Source: Limnothrix sp. CACIAM 69d (GTDB lineage Bacteria > Cyanobacteriota > Cyanobacteriia > CACIAM-69d). Taken from it: a stretch of 64,000 nt of DNA. The translations under genes were made by a program, and so were the position numbers. The notes beneath the pieces are model-generated. The model worked only from the letters and a program-made list of their open reading frames with translations. It was not told where the DNA came from and searched no databases. How positions within the stretch are numbered: position 1 is the first letter of the stretch; each line of letters begins with the position of its first letter. Location: NCBI GenBank assembly GCA_001913845.2, contig MKGP02000056.1, forward strand, positions 1 to 64,000, written 5' to 3'. Below, piece by piece: positions 18,785 through 27,317 of this stretch.

Positions 18785-20251
18785 ATGAATTCCCCCCTCA
18801 AAAACGATAATCACTGGCGACTGCGGTATCAAATCTCCTTGGGATATGCCATGCCGATCGCCCTGTCGATCATTGCCACCACCGTGGTTTTGAATAATGT
18901 GCAATCCGTGCGCGAGCAGCAGGCGACTTTCAATCGAGTCACGCAAGTGGAGGAAAAAATCGGGCTTTTAGGGTTCAATGCCCAAACGGTTTCCCGTGCC
19001 ACCCGAGGATACTTGCTCGATCAAAATCCCGTTTCCATTACTTCCTTTGATCAGGCGCGTCGGAATGTTGACAAAGCCATGACCGATTTGGAAGCGATCG
19101 TTGTGGATGCTCGGCAGCGGGAAACCCTGGGCGAACTGAAACAGGATTTGGCGCAATTAATTTCCATCAACGAAAAATTATTGACCATTGCTCGCCAAAA
19201 TCCGGCCGGGGCGATCGCGGAATGGAAGCGGGATGGGGGTCGCCAAGCCATTCAAAGTGTGGAACGGTTGGTGGAAATTCTGCGTAGTCGGCAATCGGAA
19301 TTGGTGGACAAAACCCTGAAGGATCAAAACGATGCCCTGACGGCCCTGTCGAATATTTCCCTGTTGACCACGGGGCTGGCGGTTTTGGGATCCACGGTGT
19401 TGGGGATTTGGATCGTGGTGGCGGTGAGTCGGCAAATGTTTGAAGTCAGCAGCAGTCTGGCGGCTTCATCCAGTGAAATTGCGGCCACGGTGGAACAGCA
19501 GGAACGCACTTCCAGCGCCCAAGCCGCTTCGGTGAATGAAACCACGGCCACGATGGATGAGCTGAGTGCTTCATCGCGGCAGTCGGCGGAACAGGCGGAG
19601 TCGGCGGCGGCGGCTTCCCAGCGGGTTTTGCATTTGGTGGAGGATGGCAACCGCACCGTGGGCCAAACTCTGGAGAGCATGACGGAAATGAGAATGCAAA
19701 TGAATGCGATCGCCCAACAAATTTCCCAACTGAGCAGCCAGGCGGCCCAAATTGGCAGCATTACACAGTTGGTGACGGATGTGGCCAATCAAACCAATAT
19801 GTTGGCCCTGAATGCGGCGGTGGAGGCCGTGCGGGCCGGGGAACATGGCAAGGGCTTTTCGGTGGTGGCGGCGGAAATTCGCAAGCTGGCCGATCGCAGC
19901 AAGGAATCGGCCCAAAAAATTGATGGGTTGGTGACGGAAATTCAAGGGGCGATCGACACCACGGTCATGGCCACGGAAGAGGGCAGCAAGCGCGTGGAAA
20001 CGGGCTTAACGGCCAGCCAGCAAACGGCGGGGGCCTTTGACGAGGTGGCCCGGGCGATCGATATGGTGGTGGTGAGTAACCAACAAATTTCGCTGAATAT
20101 TCGTCAGCAGGCGATCGCCGTTGATCAAGTGGTGCAGGCCATGAACGCCTTGAACCAAGGGGCCAAGCAAACCGCTGAAGGTATTGCCCAAACCCGCATT
20201 GGCACTCGACGCTTGGAAGAGGCGGCCCGCGATCTGCAAGAGATGGTTTAG
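18785..20251 (+). CDS. Methyl-accepting chemotaxis protein
   Basis: 488 residues from ATG 18785. A first membrane helix (about 22-38), a periplasmic CHASE3-like four-helix segment (about 40-205) with the conserved [11 protein letters not shown] motif, a second membrane helix (about 207-230), then a long coiled-coil signalling domain with the hairpin tip [18 protein letters not shown] and [23 protein letters not shown]. No clear HAMP domain follows the second helix. The tip reads AVEAVRAGE rather than the usual AIEAARAGE. Ligand unknown. It sits between the CheW and CheA-receiver genes, which fixes its partners. Confidence 0.92.
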   Translation: MNSPLKNDNHWRLRYQISLGYAMPIALSIIATTVVLNNVQSVREQQATFNRVTQVEEKIGLLGFNAQTVSRATRGYLLDQNPVSITSFDQARRNVDKAMTDLEAIVVDARQRETLGELKQDLAQLISINEKLLTIARQNPAGAIAEWKRDGGRQAIQSVERLVEILRSRQSELVDKTLKDQNDALTALSNISLLTTGLAVLGSTVLGIWIVVAVSRQMFEVSSSLAASSSEIAATVEQQERTSSAQAASVNETTATMDELSASSRQSAEQAESAAAASQRVLHLVEDGNRTVGQTLESMTEMRMQMNAIAQQISQLSSQAAQIGSITQLVTDVANQTNMLALNAAVEAVRAGEHGKGFSVVAAEIRKLADRSKESAQKIDGLVTEIQGAIDTTVMATEEGSKRVETGLTASQQTAGAFDEVARAIDMVVVSNQQISLNIRQQAIAVDQVVQAMNALNQGAKQTAEGIAQTRIGTRRLEEAARDLQEMV

Positions 20252-20273
20252 GTTCCAGACCGGGTAATGGCTA

Positions 20274-22805
20274 ATGGCAATCATTGACGATCGGGATCTG
20301 CGGGAACTCTATCGCTTGTCCAGTGGCGAGCATCTGCAAACCCTGGAAACGGGACTGCTGCGGTTTGAACAAAATCCCAGCGATCGCGATGACTTTGCGG
20401 AACTGTTGCGGGCGGCCCACACCCTGAAGGGAGACTCGCGAATGTTGGGGGTGAACCATGTGGAAAAACTGGTTCATCAGGTGGAGCATGTGCTGAAGCA
20501 GTTGCAGAGCCAGGAACTCAGCCTCACGCCGCTGCTGGCGGAAACGCTCTATAACACTCTGGATGCGGTCAAGCAGTTGGTGCAGGAGGCCACGGAGGAG
20601 CTGCCGAGTGAGCTGCCTTCTGCGATCGATCCGGTGCGAGTGTTGGCCCGGTTAATGCAGGCCAGCAGTGGGGTGGCCGAGTCGGAGTTGATGCCGTTGG
20701 CACCCAGTCTGCTCCCGATCGCCCAAACGGCCCCAGCGAGTTTTGAAGGAAACTCAGAGCTAATTCCAGAGCTAATTCCAGACCCCCAATTAATTCCAGA
20801 GCTAATTCCAGAGCCAATTCCAGACCCCCAATTAATTCCAGAGCTAATTTCAGAACAGCCCAGCGAACCGGAAGCAACCTCCTCGACAACACCGCCAGCG
20901 GTTTCTAATTCGGTTCCGGTGCTTGGAGTCGATCGCCCCACTTCTGTACCCTCAGAATCGCCCCCACCGGCTCGATCGCCCGATCGCCCAACCAGTCCAG
21001 TTCATTCAATCCATTCAGTCAATCCCATCACGCCCGCTAGCGCCGAGCCGTATCACATCGACACGATCCGCGTTGCCACCCGCCATTTAGATGGCCTGGT
21101 CGATCGGGTGGGTGAATTGGCGGCCATTGAACGACGACTATCCCATCAGGCGGCCTTGCTCGATGGGTTGGTGCGGCTGTGGGAAGAATTGCGATTGCTC
21201 GATCAGGGACAGCAGCGGATGAGTGATCCCACCCTAGCCACCGATCGTCGTCGTAGCGATCAGCAACGGCATCAACTGCACGAAGACTTTCAACAGGCTC
21301 TCTATGGCTTGCGGGAGCGAGTGCAAAACGCCAACCATCGCCTAGAGGCGATCACCGATGACCTGAAAGATCGCACCCGTTCCCTGCGGTTGTTGCCCTT
21401 GGCCACGGTGTTTCAACATTTTCCGCGCATGGTGCGTGACTTGGCCCAGCAGCAGGGCAAGGCCGTCACCCTGGTGGTGGAAGGGGGCGAAACCACCGCC
21501 GATAAACAGGTGATTGAGGCACTGCGAGATCCCTTGTTGCACCTGGTACGCAATGCGATCGACCACGGCATTGAGTTGGCGGCTGAACGTCAGGCGGCCG
21601 GCAAACCCGCTTGTGCCACCTTGCGGTTGCGGGGTGCTCAACAGGGCGATCGGGTCTTGATTTCCCTCAGCGACGACGGCCGTGGCTTGGATCGTCAGGC
21701 AATTATCGCCACCGCCGTTCGGCAGCAGCTTTACAGTGCCGAGGAACTTGCCCATTGGCAGGATGAACAGATCTTTGAGCTAATTTTGCTGCCAGGATTT
21801 TCCACCCGACTGGAAGCCACCGAGCTATCGGGACGGGGCGTTGGCCTCGATGCGGTGCGGGTTTGTGCGGAACGGCTGAAGGGTCGGGTGATGGTGCAGT
21901 CCAAGCCGGGTCAGGGTTGCACCATCACCCTCACGGTGGGGACAACCCTGGCGGCCACCCAAGCCCTGTTGGTGATGACGCGCGATCGCACCTTGGCCAT
22001 TCCGTTGGAGTATGTTCACGAAACACGCCTTGTGCCGGTCAATCAAATCACCGCCTTGGAAGGTCGCCCCGTGATTCTGCTGGAAGGGGAACCGGTTTCC
22101 GCCACCGACCTAGGAGATTTGCTGGAGTTGCCGGGATTGCCGCCGGGGCCCGCGCCCGATCGGGTCGATGTCATTCCCCATCCCTGCGTGGTGTTGGTGA
22201 TGGGGCGCGATCGCCTAGCCGTGTTTGTCGATCGGCTAATTGATGTGCAAGAAATTATGCTCAAGCCCCAGAGCAAACTGCTGGTGCGTGTGCGGAATGT
22301 GTCTGGGGTGACGATTTTGGGCAATGGGGATGTGTGCCCCGTGTTGCACCCGCCGGACTTGTTTGCCACCTTGGGCGGCCGCACCAGCCGCAACAGCAGC
22401 CTAAGCACGGCCGATTCCCTGAGCATGGCCCGGCCGCCCGCGATTTTGTTGGTGGAAGATTCGATCGCCACCCGTACCCAAGAAAAGCGGATTTTGGAAA
22501 CCGCTGGCTACGATGTGGTGACCGCCACCGACGGGATGGATGCACTGCACAAGCTGCGATCGCGCACTTTCGACGCGATCGTCTCCGATATTCAAATGCC
22601 TCGTTTGGATGGGTTGGGGCTAACGGCGCGAATTCGTCAAATGCCCGAATACGACGACCTCCCGATCGTGCTCGTATCCTCCCTGAATTCCGACGCAGAC
22701 AAACGACGGGGCGCGGAAGCCGGAGCCAATGCCTACCTAACCAAGGATGCGTTTAACCAAGCGGCGCTGCTGGGAATTTTGCGCGAACTGGCCCGATCGC
22801 CCTAG
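20274..22805 (+). CDS. CheA-receiver hybrid histidine kinase
   Basis: 843 residues. HPt domain (about 1-110) with His49 in AAHTLKGDSRML, a repeat-rich linker (about 145-255), dimerisation and HATPase domain with HLVRNAIDHGIE, SDDGRGLD and GRGVGLDAV, a CheW-like domain (about 560-690), and a C-terminal receiver with DSIATRT and Asp772 in AIVSDIQMPRLDG. This WspE/PilL-like arrangement autophosphorylates in response to the receptor and passes phosphate to its own or another receiver. It starts 22 bp after the chemoreceptor stop, so the two are almost certainly co-transcribed. No dedicated CheB or GGDEF response gene follows. Confidence 0.93.
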   Translation: MAIIDDRDLRELYRLSSGEHLQTLETGLLRFEQNPSDRDDFAELLRAAHTLKGDSRMLGVNHVEKLVHQVEHVLKQLQSQELSLTPLLAETLYNTLDAVKQLVQEATEELPSELPSAIDPVRVLARLMQASSGVAESELMPLAPSLLPIAQTAPASFEGNSELIPELIPDPQLIPELIPEPIPDPQLIPELISEQPSEPEATSSTTPPAVSNSVPVLGVDRPTSVPSESPPPARSPDRPTSPVHSIHSVNPITPASAEPYHIDTIRVATRHLDGLVDRVGELAAIERRLSHQAALLDGLVRLWEELRLLDQGQQRMSDPTLATDRRRSDQQRHQLHEDFQQALYGLRERVQNANHRLEAITDDLKDRTRSLRLLPLATVFQHFPRMVRDLAQQQGKAVTLVVEGGETTADKQVIEALRDPLLHLVRNAIDHGIELAAERQAAGKPACATLRLRGAQQGDRVLISLSDDGRGLDRQAIIATAVRQQLYSAEELAHWQDEQIFELILLPGFSTRLEATELSGRGVGLDAVRVCAERLKGRVMVQSKPGQGCTITLTVGTTLAATQALLVMTRDRTLAIPLEYVHETRLVPVNQITALEGRPVILLEGEPVSATDLGDLLELPGLPPGPAPDRVDVIPHPCVVLVMGRDRLAVFVDRLIDVQEIMLKPQSKLLVRVRNVSGVTILGNGDVCPVLHPPDLFATLGGRTSRNSSLSTADSLSMARPPAILLVEDSIATRTQEKRILETAGYDVVTATDGMDALHKLRSRTFDAIVSDIQMPRLDGLGLTARIRQMPEYDDLPIVLVSSLNSDADKRRGAEAGANAYLTKDAFNQAALLGILRELARSP
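20757..20852. repeat. In-frame tandem repeat in CheA linker
   Basis: Repeats built from GAGCTAATTCCA and GACCCCCAATTAATTCCA blocks encode alternating ELIP and DPQLIP motifs between the HPt and dimerisation domains of the CheA hybrid. Confidence 0.8.
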
Positions 22806-23351
22806 GGACTGTTATGGGTTATGCGTCATTTGCCCTAGCATTCCCAAAAATCAGCCGACGGGGCGCGATCGGGGTCAGAAAACCCAGACCCGAAAACCCA
22901 AACCTAATCAATCCAGATCAGTCGATCCGGTGATTGTTGGCAATTAAACGGTTGGTCAATAAATAATCCCGAGGCATAAACGGCTAGACGTGATTGGTGA
23001 ACGATTTAATGGCGTTCTAGCTCGTGACCGGCAACGGTTGACCCATGCCAACCCGGAAACTCAACAGCTTCCTCAATTACCTAATTGATCGAGTGATCGC
23101 GAGCTAGAACGTCCCCCCCTAATCGATCGACAACTCCCCATGAACAAGTCATGAATGAATTGTGAGGCCTGTTTGCCCTAAAACTCCCTCAACAAGATTT
23201 CTTGAGCAAACACACAATGAAATGAAGCCAAAAAGCTGAGAGCGAAAGCAATTCAGAATTTCCCAAAGACCTGACGGATTCCTAGAGCCGTTCACCAATT
23301 CCCATCGAATGATCCATGCGATCGGGTGGATGCTGGCGGCGATCGGAAAGA
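22806..23351. other. Convergent spacer with a long-range inverted repeat
   Basis: About 545 bp between the converging CheA hybrid and remA, with no gene seen. The perfect 12-bp arms CGTTCTAGCTCG (23013-23024) and CGAGCTAGAACG (23100-23111) face each other across 75 bp. This could form a long stem or mark the ends of a small element. Confidence 0.55.
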
Positions 23352-23612
23352 TTAGTCCCCTTTGGGTTCCTTGCCAACTACTAAGCGATTGGCAACGGTT
23401 TCGGGTTGAATCGCAGACAGCACCACATGGCCCGAATCCGAAATAATCACAGCTCTGGTGCGGCGACCATAGGTGGCATCAATTAATTGGCCACGATCTT
23501 TTGCATCAGTAACTAGGCGACGAATCGGAGCCGAGTCAGGGCTGACAATGGCAATGATTCGATTGGCCGCCACAATATTACCGAAACCAACATTAATGAG
23601 TTGAATGTCCAT
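23352..23612 (-). CDS. remA: RemA/DUF370 family regulator
   Basis: 86 residues from ATG 23612 with GAGGA about 9 nt upstream. It matches the DUF370/RemA family along its length: [65 protein letters not shown]. In Bacillus, RemA is a ring-forming DNA-binding activator of extracellular-matrix genes; the cyanobacterial role is not established. No gmk neighbour, the common partner, is seen. The 468-bp upstream spacer contains a structured hairpin (23759-23796). Confidence 0.9.
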   Translation of the reverse strand: MDIQLINVGFGNIVAANRIIAIVSPDSAPIRRLVTDAKDRGQLIDATYGRRTRAVIISDSGHVVLSAIQPETVANRLVVGKEPKGD

Positions 23613-24080
23613 CGACAAATTCCTCAAAGAGAAAACCCGTGAAGGTTGATTGAGTGGTTGGTAGATAATGATTAGTCACTCCGGGACAGAATCGATCCCA
23701 GCCTAATTAGGCAGGTTATGACCTAGTTGATCGCCGTTGTTGAGCACAGCAGGGCCCTCTCAGGTAGCAACCGCATGAGCGGTTATACCTACTGAGCACT
23801 ATCTCAATGAACCAACCCAGAATGAATGGGTCTAAATCTCCTATTGAGAGGATTAGCCCCAGTTAATCAGGGTAGGGGATGGATCGGGAATCGATCTCCC
23901 AAGGGGAAATTCAGTGTGCATCAGGACGATCTAGCACGAATGAACCAGGATAGATCGTCATGATGGATCACAACATCGATCAGGCAGGGCAGATTTGCGC
24001 GGACTGACTAACACACATGGAAAATTTAGCTCGAAAAATGAACATTCAGTCTATTTTCACAAAATTTCCCAGTAAGTTGA
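23613..24080. other. remA upstream spacer
   Basis: No gene seen. It carries the hairpin at 23759-23796 and TAGGTCATAACCTGCCTAATTAG-like AT-rich dyads near 23701-23725, and should hold the remA promoter on the minus strand. Confidence 0.4.
23759..23796. other. Two-stage hairpin upstream of remA
   Basis: Outer arms CTCAG (23759-23763) and CTGAG (23792-23796) enclose an inner ACCGC-ATGA-GCGGT stem-loop. The compact structure, about 150 nt upstream of remA, could be a leader-RNA element or an operator. Confidence 0.4.
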
Positions 24081-24818
24081 TCAGTCTCTGTTCTCCAATA
24101 GTTGATTAAAGCGGTGAATTTGCCAAAAAACATGGTTCAACCGCTGTTGATCGTCTAAACCCATGGCGAGTTCCTGGGTAGTTTGCCAGCGGGTTTGATC
24201 GAGCCACAGCTCAAAAACTGCTCCGTGGGGGATGGAAATTTGCCATGTTCTTGGGGAGCCGAGGATCTCTGAGATTAGGTGTTGCAAGATCCAGTGATGG
24301 GTGATGATCCAAAGGCAGGGATCGGGATTTTGTGGCTCTGTTTCGGTGGGGTTTGTATCAATAAACTGGCTAATTAGACCTTGTAAAAAGATCTGTGCTC
24401 GCGATCGCCCGGCTTCTAGGGTTTCTGATTGCGGAATTGGGATCCATTCCCAGGAATTTTCCAGTTTTTGGCAAAGTTCGGGATATTGTCGCCTGGCTTC
24501 GTTCCAGGTCAGCCCCTGAAAAATACCGTTGTCAAATTCGCAAAGGTGGGTGTCGGTGATGATGGGCGGTAGGGGCCGATCGCCCGTGGCCGGGTGAGCC
24601 ATGGCGGCCGATCGCGCCAGTTGGGCAGTTTCTTGGGCCCGTTGTTGGGGGCTGCTGTAAATGGTTTGGGGATGGGCCCCCTGTTGGGCCAGGGCTTGGC
24701 CAAGCGATCGCGCCTGGGTTTGGCCCCGATCGGTCAAGGGGTCGTCGGCTCGCCCCATCATTCGCCCCGCTGCATTCCCGATCGACTCCGTATGACGGAT
24801 AAAAAAGAGTTTCAGCAT
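24081..24818 (-). CDS. Histidine phosphatase superfamily protein
   Basis: 245 residues. The catalytic RHT motif is in LFFIRHTESIGN, with ADDPLTDRGQTQA, YSSPQQRAQETA, CEFDNGIFQGL (acid residue) and the second histidine in IITHHWILQHLI. This is the phosphoglycerate-mutase-like branch-1 fold. Cyanobacterial relatives dephosphorylate sugar phosphates or phosphoserine, but the substrate cannot be read from the sequence. ATG 24818 (MLKLFFIRHT) is used; the TTG one codon upstream is not needed. It is divergent from ndhM. Confidence 0.88.
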   Translation of the reverse strand: MLKLFFIRHTESIGNAAGRMMGRADDPLTDRGQTQARSLGQALAQQGAHPQTIYSSPQQRAQETAQLARSAAMAHPATGDRPLPPIITDTHLCEFDNGIFQGLTWNEARRQYPELCQKLENSWEWIPIPQSETLEAGRSRAQIFLQGLISQFIDTNPTETEPQNPDPCLWIITHHWILQHLISEILGSPRTWQISIPHGAVFELWLDQTRWQTTQELAMGLDDQQRLNHVFWQIHRFNQLLENRD

Positions 24819-24970
24819 CAATTAGAATTCGTGGCCCTTAGGAAGGGGTAGAACGCATTGGGCAAGCTCCTACAATAATTGGGGAGTTTGGAATTGGGGA
24901 GTCTGGCGATCGGGCCTTGGCTGTCCATGCCCAGATCCCTTCTCAACCGCCGCGTTCAAAACCAGAGCCG

Positions 24971-25303
24971 ATGCTACTAAAGTCCACCACCCGCCATATC
25001 CGCATCTTCGCCGCCGAGTTGGCCAATGATGATATTGTGCCGAGCGAAACGAAGCTCACGATTGATGTTGATCCCGACAATGAGTTTTTGTGGAATCCGG
25101 AGGCGCTCCAACAGGTCTACCGTAAGTTTGAAGAGCTGGTGGCCCAGTCGGCGGGTCAAGATTTGACGGAATATAACCTGCGGCGAATTGGGTCAGATTT
25201 GGAGCATTTCGTGCGATCGCTGTTGCAAAATGGCACGATCGCCTACAACTTGGAAACCCGCGCGGTGAATTACAGCATGGGCTTGCCGCAGGTTTCGCCC
25301 TAG
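24971..25303 (+). CDS. ndhM: NAD(P)H-quinone oxidoreductase subunit M
   Basis: 110 residues from ATG 24971, where MLLKSTTRHIRIFAAE matches the family N-terminus. Other conserved blocks are VDPDNEFLWN, VYRKFEELV, LTEYNLRRIGSDLEHFVRSLLQ and NYSMGLPQV. NdhM is an oxygenic-photosynthesis-specific, membrane-arm-associated peripheral subunit of the thylakoid NDH-1 complex, which serves respiration, cyclic electron flow and CO2 uptake. It converges on menD, with a copy of the 20-bp palindrome in the spacer. Confidence 0.95.
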   Translation: MLLKSTTRHIRIFAAELANDDIVPSETKLTIDVDPDNEFLWNPEALQQVYRKFEELVAQSAGQDLTEYNLRRIGSDLEHFVRSLLQNGTIAYNLETRAVNYSMGLPQVSP

Positions 25304-25468
25304 GGGTTGTGCTCGGTGCGATCGGGGCTTGATTGGGGTTTGGTCAGTTTCTGAGCATGGCCCGATCAATTTCTGGTCTGTCCGATTCGGTCTGTTTGAG
25401 CGGTCTGATCAGTTGCAGTTCAAGGCGTTAATTCTGCCAGCTCAACAGCTCCAACCCCAGGTCACAGA

Positions 25469-25488
25469 CAAGGGGCTTAAGCCCCTTG
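25469..25488. repeat. 20-bp palindrome repeat, copy 2
   Basis: CAAGGGGCTTAAGCCCCTTG between the converging ndhM and menD genes, preceded by CAGA. Confidence 0.9.
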
Positions 25489-25540
25489 CCCCTCGGTCGA
25501 TCGCGGAACCCCAAGAACCTGTTCCCCGCAGGCCTTCGCC

Positions 25541-27277
25541 CTAAACAGCCAACTGCCGGAAAAAAGATTGCCGCCACTGGGCATCCCGCTTGCGATCGCA
25601 CAAAAATTCCAGCACGCGAATGCCTTGGGCGGGCAGTTGGCTCAAGGAATCGCAAAACTGCTGCCATTGGGTAATTTGCCGATATTCAATGCCATAGCTC
25701 TGGCAAAGGCTGGCAAAGTTGACCGATTGCGGCGTGGCAAAAAACTCCTCAAAAGGGGGTTCAAACTGCGAAACGGGCAGCATTTCAAAGATGCCGCCGC
25801 CGTTGTTGTTAATCAGCAAAATGGTGAGGCTGCCTTGGAAGTGGCGACGGGCTAAGAAGCCGTTGGTGTCGTGTAGCAGGGCCAAATCTCCGGTGAGCAT
25901 CACGGCCGGTTGATGGTGTTGGGCCAGGCCGATCGCGGTGGAAAGGCTGCCATCAATGCCGTTGGCTCCCCGATTAAAGAAGGGCTGAATTTCCCGGTTG
26001 TTGATGCCCCAAAAATATTCCACATCCCGCACGGGCATACTGTTGCAGATAAAAATTGGGGTGCGATCGGGCAGCGTTTGCGGCAACAGCCAGGCGATTT
26101 TGCTCTCCAGACGTTGGGTCTGTTCCGCCAGGGCCTGTTTCACGGTGATTTCCATGGCCCGATCACCCGCTAGCCAAGTTTGCAAATAGTCGGAGGGGGG
26201 CAAGTCCGGTTCCGGGGTTTCCCACAGTTCGATCGCCCCCTGGATCGATCGCGTGCGGCCATGGAGCGGATCCAAGTTGCGATCGCCCGGATCCAAAACC
26301 CATTGGGGCGCATCGGTTTCCATTAACCACAGGCGCAGGGTCTTGCTGATTGGTAAGCCCCCCAGCCGCAGCACCATGGTGGGCCGCAGTTGTTCCCGCT
26401 GGTGGGGATTGCGCAACATCAAGTCGTAGTGGGCCACCAAGTGCTGATTCAGGGCCCCAAAATTCCGCAACGGCGAAAGGCCCTCCGCCAACACGGGCCA
26501 ACCGAGTGATCGCGCCAAGCGTCCCACCGCTGCACAATAGGCCGCCGGATCCGCCGGTTGGGCCGGCCCCGCCACAATCAGCCCCCGCTCCGTTTGGCGG
26601 GCCCCTTGCCAAAACTCCTGCCAGGGCAACCGGGAAAACGTAATCGGTCGGCGCACCGGCTGCAAATGCCCAAAGAATTCCTGATCATGCCAATTGGCCC
26701 GTAGCTGGGCGAGGGCATCGGCCACGGCCGGTTCCGGCAAAGGGGGCAACGGATCCCGCAAGGGAACATTCAGATGCACGGGGCCCGGGGCGGCGATCGC
26801 CCGTTGGGCCGCCTGGGCCAGGGTTTGGCGCAAATAGGCCAACAGGTCTAACCGAGGTTCCGGCAGGGCCAATTCTGCCTGCCAAACGGGATAAATTCCA
26901 AAGAGCTTGAGCTGATCGATCGCCTGGCCCGCCGCACAATCGCGCAACTCTGGTGGGCGATCGGCCGTGAGCAACAACAGGGGCACGCCACTTTCGCGAG
27001 CTTCAATCACCGCCGGGAAAAAGTTGGCCCCCGCCGTGCCCGATGTGCAAACCACCGCCACCGGCCGGTGCGATCGCCGGGCCGCCCCCAGGGCCCAAAA
27101 CGCCCCCGATCGCTCATCCAAAATCGGAATCGCCGTCATTTGCGGATGGCTGGCCAGGGCGATCGTTAACGGGGTCGATCGGGAGCCTGGGCAAATCACC
27201 ACCTCCGTCACCCCCACCCGCACCAGCGTTTCCGCCAACACCGAAGCCCACAACGTATTGCGATTCGTGAAATCCAT
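25541..27277 (-). CDS. menD: 2-succinyl-5-enolpyruvyl-6-hydroxy-3-cyclohexene-1-carboxylate synthase
   Basis: A 578-residue thiamine-diphosphate enzyme of phylloquinone (photosystem I quinone) synthesis, joining isochorismate and 2-oxoglutarate. Visible are VICPGSRSTPLTIALA (activating Glu region and substrate loop), DERSGAFWALGAAR, PVAVVCTSGTAGANFFPAVIEA, GANGIDGSLSTAIGLA and LTGDLALLHDTNGF, followed by the NNNGGGIF ThDP/Mg motif. ATG 27277 (MDFTNRNTLW) fits the family start; a TTG at 27301 would add eight residues. The IS605-type element lies directly upstream and separates menD from its older 5' neighbourhood. Confidence 0.94.
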   Translation of the reverse strand: MDFTNRNTLWASVLAETLVRVGVTEVVICPGSRSTPLTIALASHPQMTAIPILDERSGAFWALGAARRSHRPVAVVCTSGTAGANFFPAVIEARESGVPLLLLTADRPPELRDCAAGQAIDQLKLFGIYPVWQAELALPEPRLDLLAYLRQTLAQAAQRAIAAPGPVHLNVPLRDPLPPLPEPAVADALAQLRANWHDQEFFGHLQPVRRPITFSRLPWQEFWQGARQTERGLIVAGPAQPADPAAYCAAVGRLARSLGWPVLAEGLSPLRNFGALNQHLVAHYDLMLRNPHQREQLRPTMVLRLGGLPISKTLRLWLMETDAPQWVLDPGDRNLDPLHGRTRSIQGAIELWETPEPDLPPSDYLQTWLAGDRAMEITVKQALAEQTQRLESKIAWLLPQTLPDRTPIFICNSMPVRDVEYFWGINNREIQPFFNRGANGIDGSLSTAIGLAQHHQPAVMLTGDLALLHDTNGFLARRHFQGSLTILLINNNGGGIFEMLPVSQFEPPFEEFFATPQSVNFASLCQSYGIEYRQITQWQQFCDSLSQLPAQGIRVLEFLCDRKRDAQWRQSFFRQLAV

Positions 27278-27317
27278 CCCCAAGATCAAACCCCTATCCA
27301 ACCGCGCATGACCCGCG

